Assembly (NCBI GenBank): GCA_039045975.1
Contig: JBCCJA010000071.1
Location: forward strand, 1 to 16,916
From: JBCCJA01 sp039045975
GTDB taxonomy: Bacteria; Planctomycetota; Planctomycetia; Planctomycetales; Planctomycetaceae
DNA: 16,916 bases
Direction: 5' to 3'
Made by a program: the position numbers and the translations under genes
The notes under the pieces: model-generated
What the model saw: the letters and a program-made list of their open reading frames with translations, nothing else
Told to the model about the DNA's origin: nothing
Database searches by the model: none
Part shown: positions 1 to 7,925 of the stretch, in pieces
Position numbering within the stretch: position 1 is the first letter of the stretch
Layout of the letters: each line of letters starts with the position of its first letter

Positions 1-42
1 CCGACCGTCAAGAAATACGAATGACACCCCATGATTCGACCC

Positions 43-104
43 CGTTTAGCCGCTCCCGGTAGGGAGCGCGTCGCGTCACGCTCCCTACCGGGAGCGGCTA
101 AACG
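43..104. repeat. Perfect 26-bp inverted repeat with 10-nt loop, REP/BIME-like
   Basis: Bases 43-68 are the exact reverse complement of 79-104, separated by a 10-base loop (69-78). Each arm also holds its own smaller hairpin: CGCTCCC, a GGTA loop, then GGGAGCG. The DNA could therefore fold as one long hairpin or as two small ones. It lies between the left edge and the preferred start of the DUF58 gene. The size and nested symmetry resemble REP/BIME-type dispersed palindromes, which is an inference because only one copy is in the window. It could instead act as a terminator for a gene to the left, though no T-tract follows. Confidence 0.85.
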
Positions 105-126
105 TCGAGACGAGACCGCACCCGGC

Positions 127-1047
127 ATGAGTACCGCCGCCCCGCCCGTCCGCCGACGCCCGGTCGATTACCTCCTGCCGGAGGTGATCCAGGCCGTCGG
201 GCGGCTCGACCTGAAGGCGCGGTTCATCGTCGGCGGGTTCCTGTCGGGACTGCACGCGTCGCCGGTACACGGACTCTCGGTCGAGTTCAGCGAGCACCGC
301 CGTTACAGCCCCGGCGACGACCCGGACGACATCGACTGGATCGCCTACGCCAAGACCGACCGCTACTACATCAAGAAATTTCAGGCCGAGACGAACCTGA
401 CCGGCCACCTGCTGCTCGACCTGTCGGCGAGCATGGGCTTCACGCACCGTCAGGCGATGACGAAGTTCGAGTACGCGGTCTGTCTCGCCGCGGCGTTATC
501 TCTGCTGATGGTGCGGCAGCAAGACCCGGTCGGGCTGATCACGTTCGACACGGCGGTCCGCAGCTCTATGCCGCCACGCGGCGGACGCGGGCACTGGGCC
601 GAACTGATCGGCCGTCTCGCCGAGGCCGAGCCGACCGGCGCGACCGACGTCGCCGGGTCGCTGCGGAACGCCGCCGCGGCGATCCGCGGACGCGGCCTCG
701 TGGCGATCTTCTCGGACCTGCTGGCCGACCCGGACGAGACGCTCGAGGGCGTCCGGCGGCTGCGGCATTCGGGGCACGACGTGATCGTCTTCCACGTGCT
801 CGACGAGGCCGAGGTCGAATTCCCGCTCAAGGGCATGACCGAACTGACCGACCCGGAGACCGGCGCGAAACAGACCGTCGACGCCGCCGCGATCCGCGAC
901 GATTACGTGGAAACGCTGAATGAATTCCTGGCCGCCCTCGAACGGGGCTGTCGCCTCAGCGGGGCCGACTACCTGCCGCTGCACACCGGCATGCGGTTCG
1001 ATACCGCGCTCGTGAAATACCTGTCGCGTCGGCAGGCGCGGTTCTGA
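127..1047 (+). CDS. DUF58 / VWA-like domain protein
   Basis: A 306-residue soluble protein. The DUF58 signature is at residues 54-71 (FSEHRRYSPGDDPDDIDW), followed by KTDRYYIKKFQAE. A VWA-like metal-site motif DLSAS is at 98-102, with a Rossmann-like alternation of hydrophobic strands to the C-terminus. Family members usually sit beside MoxR AAA+ ATPases, which are thought to act as chaperones with VWA proteins; no MoxR gene is visible, though it could lie just left of the window. The frame is open back to an ATG at 31, but that extension would be translated from the inverted repeat at 43-104 and looks non-protein-like, so ATG 127 is preferred although it lacks a clear Shine-Dalgarno. The exact substrate or partner is unknown. 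Confidence 0.9.
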   Translation: MSTAAPPVRRRPVDYLLPEVIQAVGRLDLKARFIVGGFLSGLHASPVHGLSVEFSEHRRYSPGDDPDDIDWIAYAKTDRYYIKKFQAETNLTGHLLLDLSASMGFTHRQAMTKFEYAVCLAAALSLLMVRQQDPVGLITFDTAVRSSMPPRGGRGHWAELIGRLAEAEPTGATDVAGSLRNAAAAIRGRGLVAIFSDLLADPDETLEGVRRLRHSGHDVIVFHVLDEAEVEFPLKGMTELTDPETGAKQTVDAAAIRDDYVETLNEFLAALERGCRLSGADYLPLHTGMRFDTALVKYLSRRQARF

Positions 1048-1125
1048 CGGGGCCGCGTCAATTAGGCGCCCGGAAGGTCGCCCGGTCCGTTGCCCGCCGG
1101 TGACGACGCTCCGTATAACTCGCCG

Positions 1126-1161
1126 TTGATCGGTTCGGCAGATTCCTGCCGGGCCGATCGA
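1126..1161 (+). other. Long RNA hairpin with G.U pairs in the DUF58-ABC gap
   Basis: GATCGG (1128-1133), TT, CGGCAG (1136-1141), ATTC loop, CTGCCG (1146-1151), GG, CCGATC (1154-1159). In RNA the TT/GG steps form two U.G wobble pairs, and T1127/G1160 and T1126/A1161 extend it to about 16 continuous pairs around a 4-nt loop. No T-tract follows on the plus strand, so it is not a textbook terminator. It lies 78 nt after the DUF58 stop and about 95 nt before the ABC ATPase start. The wobble pairs favour a role in plus-strand RNA over a DNA palindrome. Confidence 0.6.
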
Positions 1162-1256
1162 AAATCAGATCCCGCGTCCGATCCGCCGCCCGCCACCGAC
1201 GACCTTTTTTCGGCGGGCACGTGTCGTTCGAGTTTTCGAGTTCGTCGAGGCCACCG

Positions 1257-2261
1257 ATGTCTACCGAGACCGCCGACCCGGTCGTCGCGCCCGCCGAGGA
1301 CGCCCCGGAAACCGTCGCCGCCGAAAACGTCATCGAGATCCGCAACCTTACGAAGATCTACCGAGACTTCTGGGGCCGGAAGAAGGTCCGGGCCCTGAAC
1401 TCGCTCAGCCTCGACGTCCGCAAGGGCGAGGTGTTCGGGCTGCTCGGCCCGAACGGCTCGGGCAAAACGACGACGCTGAAGCTGCTGCTCGGGCTGCTGT
1501 TCCCGACCGACGGCGAGATCCGCATCTTCGGCAAGACCGCGACCGACGTCTCGAAGAACGACCGCATCGGTTACCTGCCGGAAGAGTCGTATCTGTATCG
1601 CTTCCTGAACGCGGAAGAGACGCTCGATTTTTACGGCCGGCTGTTCAATCTGCCGGCCCGCCAGCGGCGGAAGCGGCGGGACGAGCTGATCGACCTCGTG
1701 AAGCTGTCGCACGCCCGCAAGCGGCCGCTGAAAGAGTATTCGAAGGGTATGACCCGCCGGATCGGGATCGCCCAGGCGCTCATCAACGACCCGGAAGTCG
1801 TCTTCCTCGACGAGCCGACGTCGGGCCTCGACCCGAACGGCCGGGCCGACATGAAGGCGATCATTACCGACCTGAAGGAACGCGGGAAGACGGTCGTCGT
1901 CTGTTCGCACCTGCTGGCCGAGATCGAAGACATCTGCGACCGCGTCGCGATCCTCGGTAACGGCGAGCTGCAACTGCTCGGCTCGGTCGAAGACCTGCTG
2001 CGGTCGAAGAACCAGACGCAGATCACCGCCGAGACGCTGCCGCCGGAGGCGATCTCGGAGATCGAGTCGGTCGTCGCCCGCTACTCGTCGAACGGCGTGG
2101 CGGTCGCGAACCCGCGGCGGACGCTCGAAGAGGTCTTCCTCGCGACGGGCCGTATGTCGGAGGCCCGTCCTGGACGCCGCTTCGTCGACGGCGACAACCC
2201 GCTCGACGTCGACGCGGCCGCCGCGACGGAAGACGGGTCCGCCGATCCCGCAGGCCACTGA
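1257..2261 (+). CDS. ABC-2 type transporter ATP-binding protein
   Basis: A 334-residue nucleotide-binding subunit for an ABC-2 exporter. It has Walker A GPNGSGKT (residues 64-71), a signature region YSKGMTRR (from 161) in place of strict LSGGQ, Walker B VVFLDEPTSGLDP (from 181) and the switch histidine in VVCSHL (H218). The Q-loop region reads GYLPEES, as is common in ABC-2 ATPases. The N-terminal ~25 residues are acidic and alanine-rich and precede the ABC fold. ATG 1257 is chosen because GAGG sits a few bases upstream; a GTG at 1221 would add 12 residues. The permease follows 54 bp downstream, so the pair presumably forms one exporter. The substrate cannot be inferred. Confidence 0.95.
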   Translation: MSTETADPVVAPAEDAPETVAAENVIEIRNLTKIYRDFWGRKKVRALNSLSLDVRKGEVFGLLGPNGSGKTTTLKLLLGLLFPTDGEIRIFGKTATDVSKNDRIGYLPEESYLYRFLNAEETLDFYGRLFNLPARQRRKRRDELIDLVKLSHARKRPLKEYSKGMTRRIGIAQALINDPEVVFLDEPTSGLDPNGRADMKAIITDLKERGKTVVVCSHLLAEIEDICDRVAILGNGELQLLGSVEDLLRSKNQTQITAETLPPEAISEIESVVARYSSNGVAVANPRRTLEEVFLATGRMSEARPGRRFVDGDNPLDVDAAAATEDGSADPAGH

Positions 2262-2315
2262 TCCCACGAGGGCTTCCCGCGACCGCGTGAACGCCGCACC
2301 GGAGTCGTCCGTGCT

Positions 2316-4031
2316 ATGACCGAACTGAGAGAATTCGATCCGGCATTGGCGGTCCTGGTCTGGGCCGCGGTCGTGGCGGTGCTAACGCTGCTCGGCGCGG
2401 GCGTCGTCACGCTCGCCGGGCTGCTAACGGGGAAACTTTCGCTGACGTATGGCCGTCTCGGGACCTCGATCGGCGAACTGTTCGCGTTCTCGCCGGCCCG
2501 CGTGTGGGCGCTAGCGGTCCTCACCTGGCGTGAAGCGGTCCGCCGACGCGTCCTGCTCGTGTTCGTCGTCTTCGCCGTCCTGTTCATGTTCGGCAGCTGG
2601 TTCCTGAACGGGGTCGAGACGCGGACCGACCTGCTCGTGCCCCGCTTCGTCCAGTTCGTGCTAAAGACGATCGGTTACCTGCTGTTCCCGGTGTCCTTGC
2701 TGTTGGCCTGCTGGGGCCTGCCGGAAGACATCCGGCGGCGTTCGCTGCACACCGTCGTCACGAAGCCCGTGCGTCGCGGCGAGGTCGTCGTCGGCCGCAT
2801 CCTGGGCTACGCCGGGGTGATGACGTTCGCCCTGCTGATCATGGCGACGATCGGCTACGGCTGGATCGACCGCAGCGTGAAACAGATCGACCCGGACGCC
2901 CGGCTCGTCAGCCGCGTGCCGGTCTTCGGCGACCTGCGGTTCCGCGGCTCGCGTGGCGAGCCGATGAACCAGGGCATCAACGTCGGCGACATCTGGACCT
3001 ACCGGTCATACGTGACGGGCCAGACGCAGGCCCGCGCGATCTTCACGTTCGAGGGTCTCGGCGAAAACGCGTTCTCGACCGTCCGCACCGCCGAAGGCGA
3101 AGAGGTCAAGCGGCTGATCCTCGAATCGAGCTTCGAGGCGTTCCGGACGCTCAAGGGCGACATGACCCGCGGCACGCTGGTGCAGTACACGTTCGTGAAT
3201 CCGAAGACGGGCCTGCGGGTCGACGACCCCGACCCGTTCCCGATCGAAGAGTTCCAAAAGAACGTCCACTTCGTCCCGCGCGAGTTGACGGTCTACGAGC
3301 CCGACGCCGACGGCGGGGAAGGGGCCTACAAGACCTACGACATCCTCGAAGACCTCATCGCCGACGAGGCCGACGTCGCGTTCCCGGACCCGTTCGCCCC
3401 CGACGCGGTCAAGACGGTGAAGATGCGGAACGTGATGCAGATCGAGGTCGGCACGCCCGACCGTTCGCAGTACCTCGGCGTCGGACAGGCCGACCTCTTT
3501 GTCCGCCTCGCCGACCGCAGTTTCGCGTCGGGTTACTTCAAAGCGGTCGCGGGCATCTGGCTGATGAACCTCCTCGTGATCACCCTCGGCGTCACGGCGG
3601 GCAGCTTCGTGAAGGGCCCGGTCGCGACGGTGTTGCTGCTGTCGCTATTCCTGGTCGGGCTCGGGCGGACGCGTGAGTTCTTGGACGAACTCGTGACGAC
3701 GTTCGCGAGCGGTAGTTGGGACGGCGGCGGCCCGGTCGAGTCGATCGTGCGGTTGATCCAGCACATGAACCCGATCACCGACTTCGACCCAGGCCCGGGC
3801 GTGACGCTGATGAAAGCCGTCGACTCGGTCTTCATGGGCGGGCTCGTCGCGGTCAGCCGCGTCATTCCCGACTTCACGCCGTTCGCGCTCGGCCGCTTTC
3901 CGGCCGAAGGCTTCGACGTACCATTCGTCGACGGGCTGTTGCCCGCGATCGCGACGGTCCTCGCGTTTTTGATCCCCTGTCTTGTCGTCGGACACCTCGC
4001 GTTGAGGTTCCGGGAGCTGGAGGCGAAATGA
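2316..4031 (+). CDS. ABC-2 type transporter permease
   Basis: A 571-residue membrane protein. Hydrophobic segments are at about 11-37, 80-97, 115-133 and 162-184. A large polar domain (about 185-405), probably extracytoplasmic, follows, then segments at about 409-427, 432-448 and 541-562. The stretch WREAVRRRVLLVF before the second segment and the HTVVTKPVRRGEVVVGR loop are typical of ABC-2 permeases of the gliding-motility/NosY-like type. GGAG at 2301-2304 lies upstream of ATG 2316; GTG 2311 is out of frame. It works with the ATPase encoded just upstream. Its stop overlaps the start of the next gene (ATGA at 4028-4031), which suggests the third gene is part of the same system. The substrate is unknown. 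Confidence 0.9.
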   Translation: MTELREFDPALAVLVWAAVVAVLTLLGAGVVTLAGLLTGKLSLTYGRLGTSIGELFAFSPARVWALAVLTWREAVRRRVLLVFVVFAVLFMFGSWFLNGVETRTDLLVPRFVQFVLKTIGYLLFPVSLLLACWGLPEDIRRRSLHTVVTKPVRRGEVVVGRILGYAGVMTFALLIMATIGYGWIDRSVKQIDPDARLVSRVPVFGDLRFRGSRGEPMNQGINVGDIWTYRSYVTGQTQARAIFTFEGLGENAFSTVRTAEGEEVKRLILESSFEAFRTLKGDMTRGTLVQYTFVNPKTGLRVDDPDPFPIEEFQKNVHFVPRELTVYEPDADGGEGAYKTYDILEDLIADEADVAFPDPFAPDAVKTVKMRNVMQIEVGTPDRSQYLGVGQADLFVRLADRSFASGYFKAVAGIWLMNLLVITLGVTAGSFVKGPVATVLLLSLFLVGLGRTREFLDELVTTFASGSWDGGGPVESIVRLIQHMNPITDFDPGPGVTLMKAVDSVFMGGLVAVSRVIPDFTPFALGRFPAEGFDVPFVDGLLPAIATVLAFLIPCLVVGHLALRFRELEAK

Positions 4032-5365
4032 ACACGCTCACGCCGACACAGCGGAAGTGGGTTTACCTGGCCGCGATCGTGGTCTTGCTGTTTCCCGTGA
4101 TCTATCTCGGCCGGCCGGCGTCGCTGGACGACGCGGGCGCGACGGTCGGCGGCGGGAAGCTGGCCGACCTGCGTAAGGATTACGACCTCGGCGAGACGTC
4201 GCTCGGCGACGTCGACCCGTCGAGTTCGACGATGAACCTCGTGCTACTCGGCTTCCGCGGGATCGCGGCGAGTCAGTTGTGGGTCGACGCGATCGACGGG
4301 GCCCAGACGAAAGACTGGGGCAAGCTCAAAGACGCCGTCCAGTCGATCATCATGCTCCAGCCGCACTACGTGAAGGTGTGGCGGTTCCAGGGCTGGAACC
4401 TGGCGTACAACGTCTCCTCGGCGTGGGACAACGTCGACGACCGCTACTACTGGGTCAAAGACGGCGCGAAGTTCCTGAAGCAGGGCCAGTCGCGGAACGA
4501 ACGCGTGCCCGACCTCGCGCACGACACGGGTAACGTCATCGGCCAGAAGATCGGCCGCGCCGACGAGTGGCGATTCTATCGGAACTTCTTTAAGGCCGAT
4601 CCCGACACCGACACCTACGGCGGCGGCCCCGACACGGAACTCAACCCCGACGGCCTGGACAACTATCTGGCCGCCCGCGAAGAGCACCTGCACGCCAACG
4701 AGCTGGAGCTGAACATGGTCCAGCACGTGATGGCGCGGTCGATCTTCCGCTCGCTGCCGGCACGTGCCCTGATCGAATACGCGAACGCGATCAACCGTGA
4801 GGGTGTCTTCGGAGACGTGTCGGCCGAGGCGTGGGCCGACGCCTTCGAGGCCTGGACCGGGGAGTACGGTAGCGAACCGATGCTCACCGAAGTCGGCGAG
4901 GTCTATCTCGAAGCGTTCGACGACGACATCTCGGCGATCGCGAAGGACGCCGGCACGAGCGAGGAGGCTGTCCGCTACCGGATCAATCGCCTCCAGAATA
5001 TGACCAACTACCGCTTCTGGCGTGAGCGGTGCCGGGCCGAGGCCGACACGCTCGTCTCGGAAGGCCGCTCCGAGATCTACGACGGCAAACAGGCGTTCCG
5101 CAACGGCGACACCGAAACCGCGAAAGACCGGATCATTTCCGGGCTGGAGAAGTTCGAGGTCGCCCGCCAGAAGTACGAGCTGTTCGCCCAGCAAGACCTC
5201 GTCCAAGAAGACATCATGGTCGCGATCCGGTACTTGCAGGTGATTTATGTTGACCTCGAAGGCGGCGAGTTGCCCGAAGACACACCGCTGTTCGACTTTT
5301 GGCAGCAGAACCAGTACCTGCTCGACGTGATCGAAGCGCAATTCCGAGCCGAGTCGAGATATTGA
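4028..5365 (+). CDS. Membrane-anchored protein of unknown function, ABC operon partner
   Basis: A 445-residue protein with one N-terminal hydrophobic segment (about 11-28, WVYLAAIVVLLFPVIYLG) and then a long soluble region, probably exported and anchored. It is rich in aromatic and charged helices, for example LQPHYVKVWRFQGWNLAYNV and DDRYYWVKDGAKFL, with an alpha-helical, possibly TPR-like, character; the last ~100 residues look coiled-coil. I recall similar proteins next to ABC-2 genes in planctomycetes, without an assigned function. ATG 4028 is used because it overlaps the permease stop and has GGAGG at 4019-4023; the frame opens earlier at 3716, inside the permease. The TTGA overlap with rsfS implies further coupling. 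A role as exporter accessory or quality-control subunit is inference only. Confidence 0.88.
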   Translation: MNTLTPTQRKWVYLAAIVVLLFPVIYLGRPASLDDAGATVGGGKLADLRKDYDLGETSLGDVDPSSSTMNLVLLGFRGIAASQLWVDAIDGAQTKDWGKLKDAVQSIIMLQPHYVKVWRFQGWNLAYNVSSAWDNVDDRYYWVKDGAKFLKQGQSRNERVPDLAHDTGNVIGQKIGRADEWRFYRNFFKADPDTDTYGGGPDTELNPDGLDNYLAAREEHLHANELELNMVQHVMARSIFRSLPARALIEYANAINREGVFGDVSAEAWADAFEAWTGEYGSEPMLTEVGEVYLEAFDDDISAIAKDAGTSEEAVRYRINRLQNMTNYRFWRERCRAEADTLVSEGRSEIYDGKQAFRNGDTETAKDRIISGLEKFEVARQKYELFAQQDLVQEDIMVAIRYLQVIYVDLEGGELPEDTPLFDFWQQNQYLLDVIEAQFRAESRY

Positions 5366-5892
5366 TCTCCGAAGTTCAGGACGGACCGGACGAGCCCGAG
5401 GCGGACCTCACGTCGGCGGTCGCTGCGGAAGAAACGGATCCCTCCACGCCGGTAGAAGACGGACAAGGTGCCGCCGAAGTACCGGCCAGAGACACGGAGG
5501 ACGCGAGGGGTCGGGCACTCCGGCTGGCGGAACTCTGTGACGAATACCGCACGGAGCGCACGGTCGTGCTCGACCTCTCGGCCGTCACGCCGGTATTCGA
5601 TTACTTCGTGATCACGACCGGGACGAACCCGCGTCAGATGTCGGCCTTGGCCGACGAGGCCGACAAGACGATGAAGGCCGCCGGGTCGCCGAAGTTCGGG
5701 ACCGAGGGCCATGCCGGTCGGCAGTGGATCTTGCACGACTACGGCGACGTCGTCCTGCACATCCTCAGCGAACAGGCCCGGTCGACGTACGACCTTGAGG
5801 GCCTGTGGGCCGACGCGACGCCGGTCGAGTTCGCGTCCGCCGCCGCCGCGGACGGTCACGCCGAAGGCGACGCCGGGCCTGCGGAGGCTTGA
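5362..5892 (+). CDS. rsfS: Ribosomal silencing factor RsfS
   Basis: A 176-residue protein with a C-terminal RsfS/Iojap domain (about residues 50-155). Conserved stretches are VLDLS...FDYFVITTGTNPRQM, a FGTEGHAGRQWILHDYGDVVLHI core and RSTYDLEGLWADA. In the family this protein binds ribosomal protein uL14 and blocks subunit joining when nutrients are short. The first ~48 residues are an acidic extension not found in short homologues. No ATG or GTG suits the domain start. TTG 5362 is chosen because it overlaps the previous stop (TTGA), consistent with translational coupling; an upstream TTG at 5299 would lie well inside the preceding gene. Many bacteria pair rsfS with nadD; here it precedes argS instead. 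Confidence 0.9.
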   Translation: MISEVQDGPDEPEADLTSAVAAEETDPSTPVEDGQGAAEVPARDTEDARGRALRLAELCDEYRTERTVVLDLSAVTPVFDYFVITTGTNPRQMSALADEADKTMKAAGSPKFGTEGHAGRQWILHDYGDVVLHILSEQARSTYDLEGLWADATPVEFASAAAADGHAEGDAGPAEA

Positions 5893-5953
5893 AACGGCCG
5901 CGGTCTCGCGGTGTGTTCACGCGGCCGACCCGCCCGCGTCCGTAGCAGCAGTC

Positions 5954-7903
5954 ATGGACCTACTCTCTTCGCTTCGAGGCCGCGTCGCCGACGCCGTGTC
6001 CGCGCTCGGTATCGACGACCCGTCGCCGTTCGCCGCGATGGTCAAACCGGCCCAAGACCCGAAGTTCGGCGACTTCCAGGCCAACGCCGCGATGCCGCTC
6101 GCGAAGAGGCTCGGGCGGCCGCCGCGTGACGTCGCCGCCGAGATCGTTGCCGGGCTCGACGTCGCCGACCTCTGCGACCCGCCCGAGATCGCCGGCCCGG
6201 GGTTCATCAACTTTCGCGTCTCCGACGCGGCGCTCGTCGCCCGCACGACGCACCTGCTCGGCGACGAGCGGCTGGGTGTCGCGACCGTCACCGAACCGCT
6301 CGATTTCGTGATCGATTTCTCCTCGCCGAATGTCGCCAAGCCGATGCACGTCGGGCACCTGCGGAGCACGGTCATCGGCGACGCACTGCAGCGACTCGCC
6401 CGGTTCGTCGGGCACCGCGTCACGAGCGACAATCACATCGGCGACTGGGGCACCCAGTTCGGGATGATCATCTGCGGCTACCGCAAGTTCCTCGACGGGG
6501 ACGCGTACGGGGTCGACGCGGTGACGGAACTCGCCCGGCTCTATCGGCTCGTGAGCAAGATCTCCGGATTCCACGAGACGCGGGCCGCGATTCCGGGGCT
6601 ACGCACGCGGGTCGAGAACGGCCGAGAGGCCCTCGCCGCGCTCGAAGCCGAGACCGACCCGAAGGACAAGGCCGCGAAGAAGAAACTCGGCCGGGAACGG
6701 GATCAGGCCGCGAAGCTCGCACGTGAACTGCGGGACGCGGAACAAACCGTCGCCGACGCCGATGCCGAGTTCCTCGCACTCGCCGAGGCCCATCCCGATC
6801 TCGCCCGCGAGGCCCGCGAAGAAACCGCCAAGCTGCACGCCGGCGACGCGGAGAACCGACGCCTGTGGGACGAATTCATGCCCGCCTGCCTGGCGGCGTT
6901 GAACCGCGTCTACGACCGGCTCGGGGTCACGTTCGACGAGACGCTCGGCGAGAGTCATTACCAGCCGCGGCTGGCGGGCGTCGTCGACGATCTTGCCGCG
7001 AAGGGGCTCGCCGAAGACAGCGACGGCGCGACGGTCGTCTTCACCGCGGGCCACGATGCGCCGTTCATCGTCCGCAAGCGGGACGGGGCGTTCCTGTACG
7101 CCACGACCGACCTCGCGACGATCAAAGACCGGGTCGACCGGCTCGGCGTGTCGGCGATCGATTACGTCGTCGATAAGCGGCAGTCGCAGCATTTCGAGCA
7201 GCTGTTCGCGACGGCAGAAAGATGGGGCTACGGCGACGTATCGCTGCGGCACGTCAGCTTCGGGACGGTCCTCGGCGAAGACCGTCGCCCGTTCAAGACG
7301 CGGTCGGGCGACACCGTCGGGCTCGAAAGCCTGCTCGACGAGGCCGTCGCGAAGGCCCGCGAGATCGTCGCCGCGAACGACGACGCGAAGCCCGTCGGGC
7401 CCGAACTCGACGACGCCGGGCGCGACCGCGTCGCCGAGGCGGTCGGCATCGGCGGGATCAAATACGCCGACCTGAAGCACAACCGCGACAGCGACTACGT
7501 CTTCAGTTTCGAGAAGATGCTCGCCACGAACGGCGACACGGCGACGTACATGCAGTACGCCCACGCCCGCGTCCGTGGGATCATGCGGAAAGCGGGCGAC
7601 GAGGCCTTGCCGGCCGATGCCGTCGCCGACCTGCCCGACCCGGCCGAGCGGGCCCTCGCGTTGCAGCTCGACCGCTTCGGCGACGCCGTGCACGCCGCGT
7701 CGCGGGAAGCCCGCCCGAACTATCTGACCGAGTATCTGTTCGAAACGGCCGGACGCTTCAGCGAGTTTTACGACCGCTGCCCGGTCTTGAAGGCCGACTC
7801 GGATACGGCCCGCCGTCGCCGCTTGGCGCTGTGCGGCCTGACCGCCCGGGTGATAGGGCAGGGCCTCGACTTGCTCGGCATCGACTGTCCCGACCGGATG
7901 TAG
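5954..7903 (+). CDS. argS: Arginyl-tRNA synthetase
   Basis: A 649-residue class Ia synthetase that charges tRNA-Arg. The N-terminal ArgS domain (about 1-95, with FGDFQANAAMPLAKRLG and GPGFINF) is followed by the catalytic core with the HIGH-type motif HVGH (132-135, in PNVAKPMHVGHLRSTVIGD). KTRSG (from K448) stands where KMSK would be, as is usual in ArgS. The DALR anticodon-binding domain ends in LLGIDCPDRM. It is longer than the usual ~550-590 residues because of a Lys/Glu/Ala-rich helical insertion at about 215-275. The frame is open back into rsfS, but homology begins at ATG 5954. No strong Shine-Dalgarno is visible, and 61 bp separate it from rsfS. Confidence 0.96.
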   Translation: MDLLSSLRGRVADAVSALGIDDPSPFAAMVKPAQDPKFGDFQANAAMPLAKRLGRPPRDVAAEIVAGLDVADLCDPPEIAGPGFINFRVSDAALVARTTHLLGDERLGVATVTEPLDFVIDFSSPNVAKPMHVGHLRSTVIGDALQRLARFVGHRVTSDNHIGDWGTQFGMIICGYRKFLDGDAYGVDAVTELARLYRLVSKISGFHETRAAIPGLRTRVENGREALAALEAETDPKDKAAKKKLGRERDQAAKLARELRDAEQTVADADAEFLALAEAHPDLAREAREETAKLHAGDAENRRLWDEFMPACLAALNRVYDRLGVTFDETLGESHYQPRLAGVVDDLAAKGLAEDSDGATVVFTAGHDAPFIVRKRDGAFLYATTDLATIKDRVDRLGVSAIDYVVDKRQSQHFEQLFATAERWGYGDVSLRHVSFGTVLGEDRRPFKTRSGDTVGLESLLDEAVAKAREIVAANDDAKPVGPELDDAGRDRVAEAVGIGGIKYADLKHNRDSDYVFSFEKMLATNGDTATYMQYAHARVRGIMRKAGDEALPADAVADLPDPAERALALQLDRFGDAVHAASREARPNYLTEYLFETAGRFSEFYDRCPVLKADSDTARRRRLALCGLTARVIGQGLDLLGIDCPDRM

Positions 7904-7917
7904 CGGCGTTCCGCCGC
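7903..7917. terminator. Short hairpin at convergent argS / PIN-TRAM ends
   Basis: GCGGCG (7903-7908), loop TTC, CGCCGC (7912-7917). It starts on the last base of the argS stop codon and fills most of the 22-bp gap before the opposing gene's stop. A symmetric hairpin between convergent genes could serve both transcripts. No T-tract follows on either strand, so termination is a weak inference. Confidence 0.35.
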
Positions 7918-7925
7918 CCGGACGG

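Noticed and set aside
1..24. Possible tail of an upstream plus-strand gene (frame 1 ends ...VKKYE stop at 22-24).
   Set aside because: Only seven codons are visible; no family can be recognised. A MoxR ATPase would fit the DUF58 context but is not shown by the sequence.
31..126. N-terminal extension of the DUF58 gene from ATG 31.
   Set aside because: It would be encoded almost entirely by the inverted repeat and is Arg-rich, unlike family N-termini; ATG 127 is better.
1188..1218. GCCCGCC...GGCGGGC with six Ts, resembling a terminator.
   Set aside because: The T-tract is inside the 17-base loop rather than after the stem, so it cannot work as an intrinsic terminator.
4244..5341. 365-codon minus-strand frame opposite the unknown membrane protein gene.
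   Set aside because: Val/Asp/Arg-rich mirror frame typical of high-GC antisense ORFs; the plus frame has a membrane anchor, ribosome site and coupled junctions.
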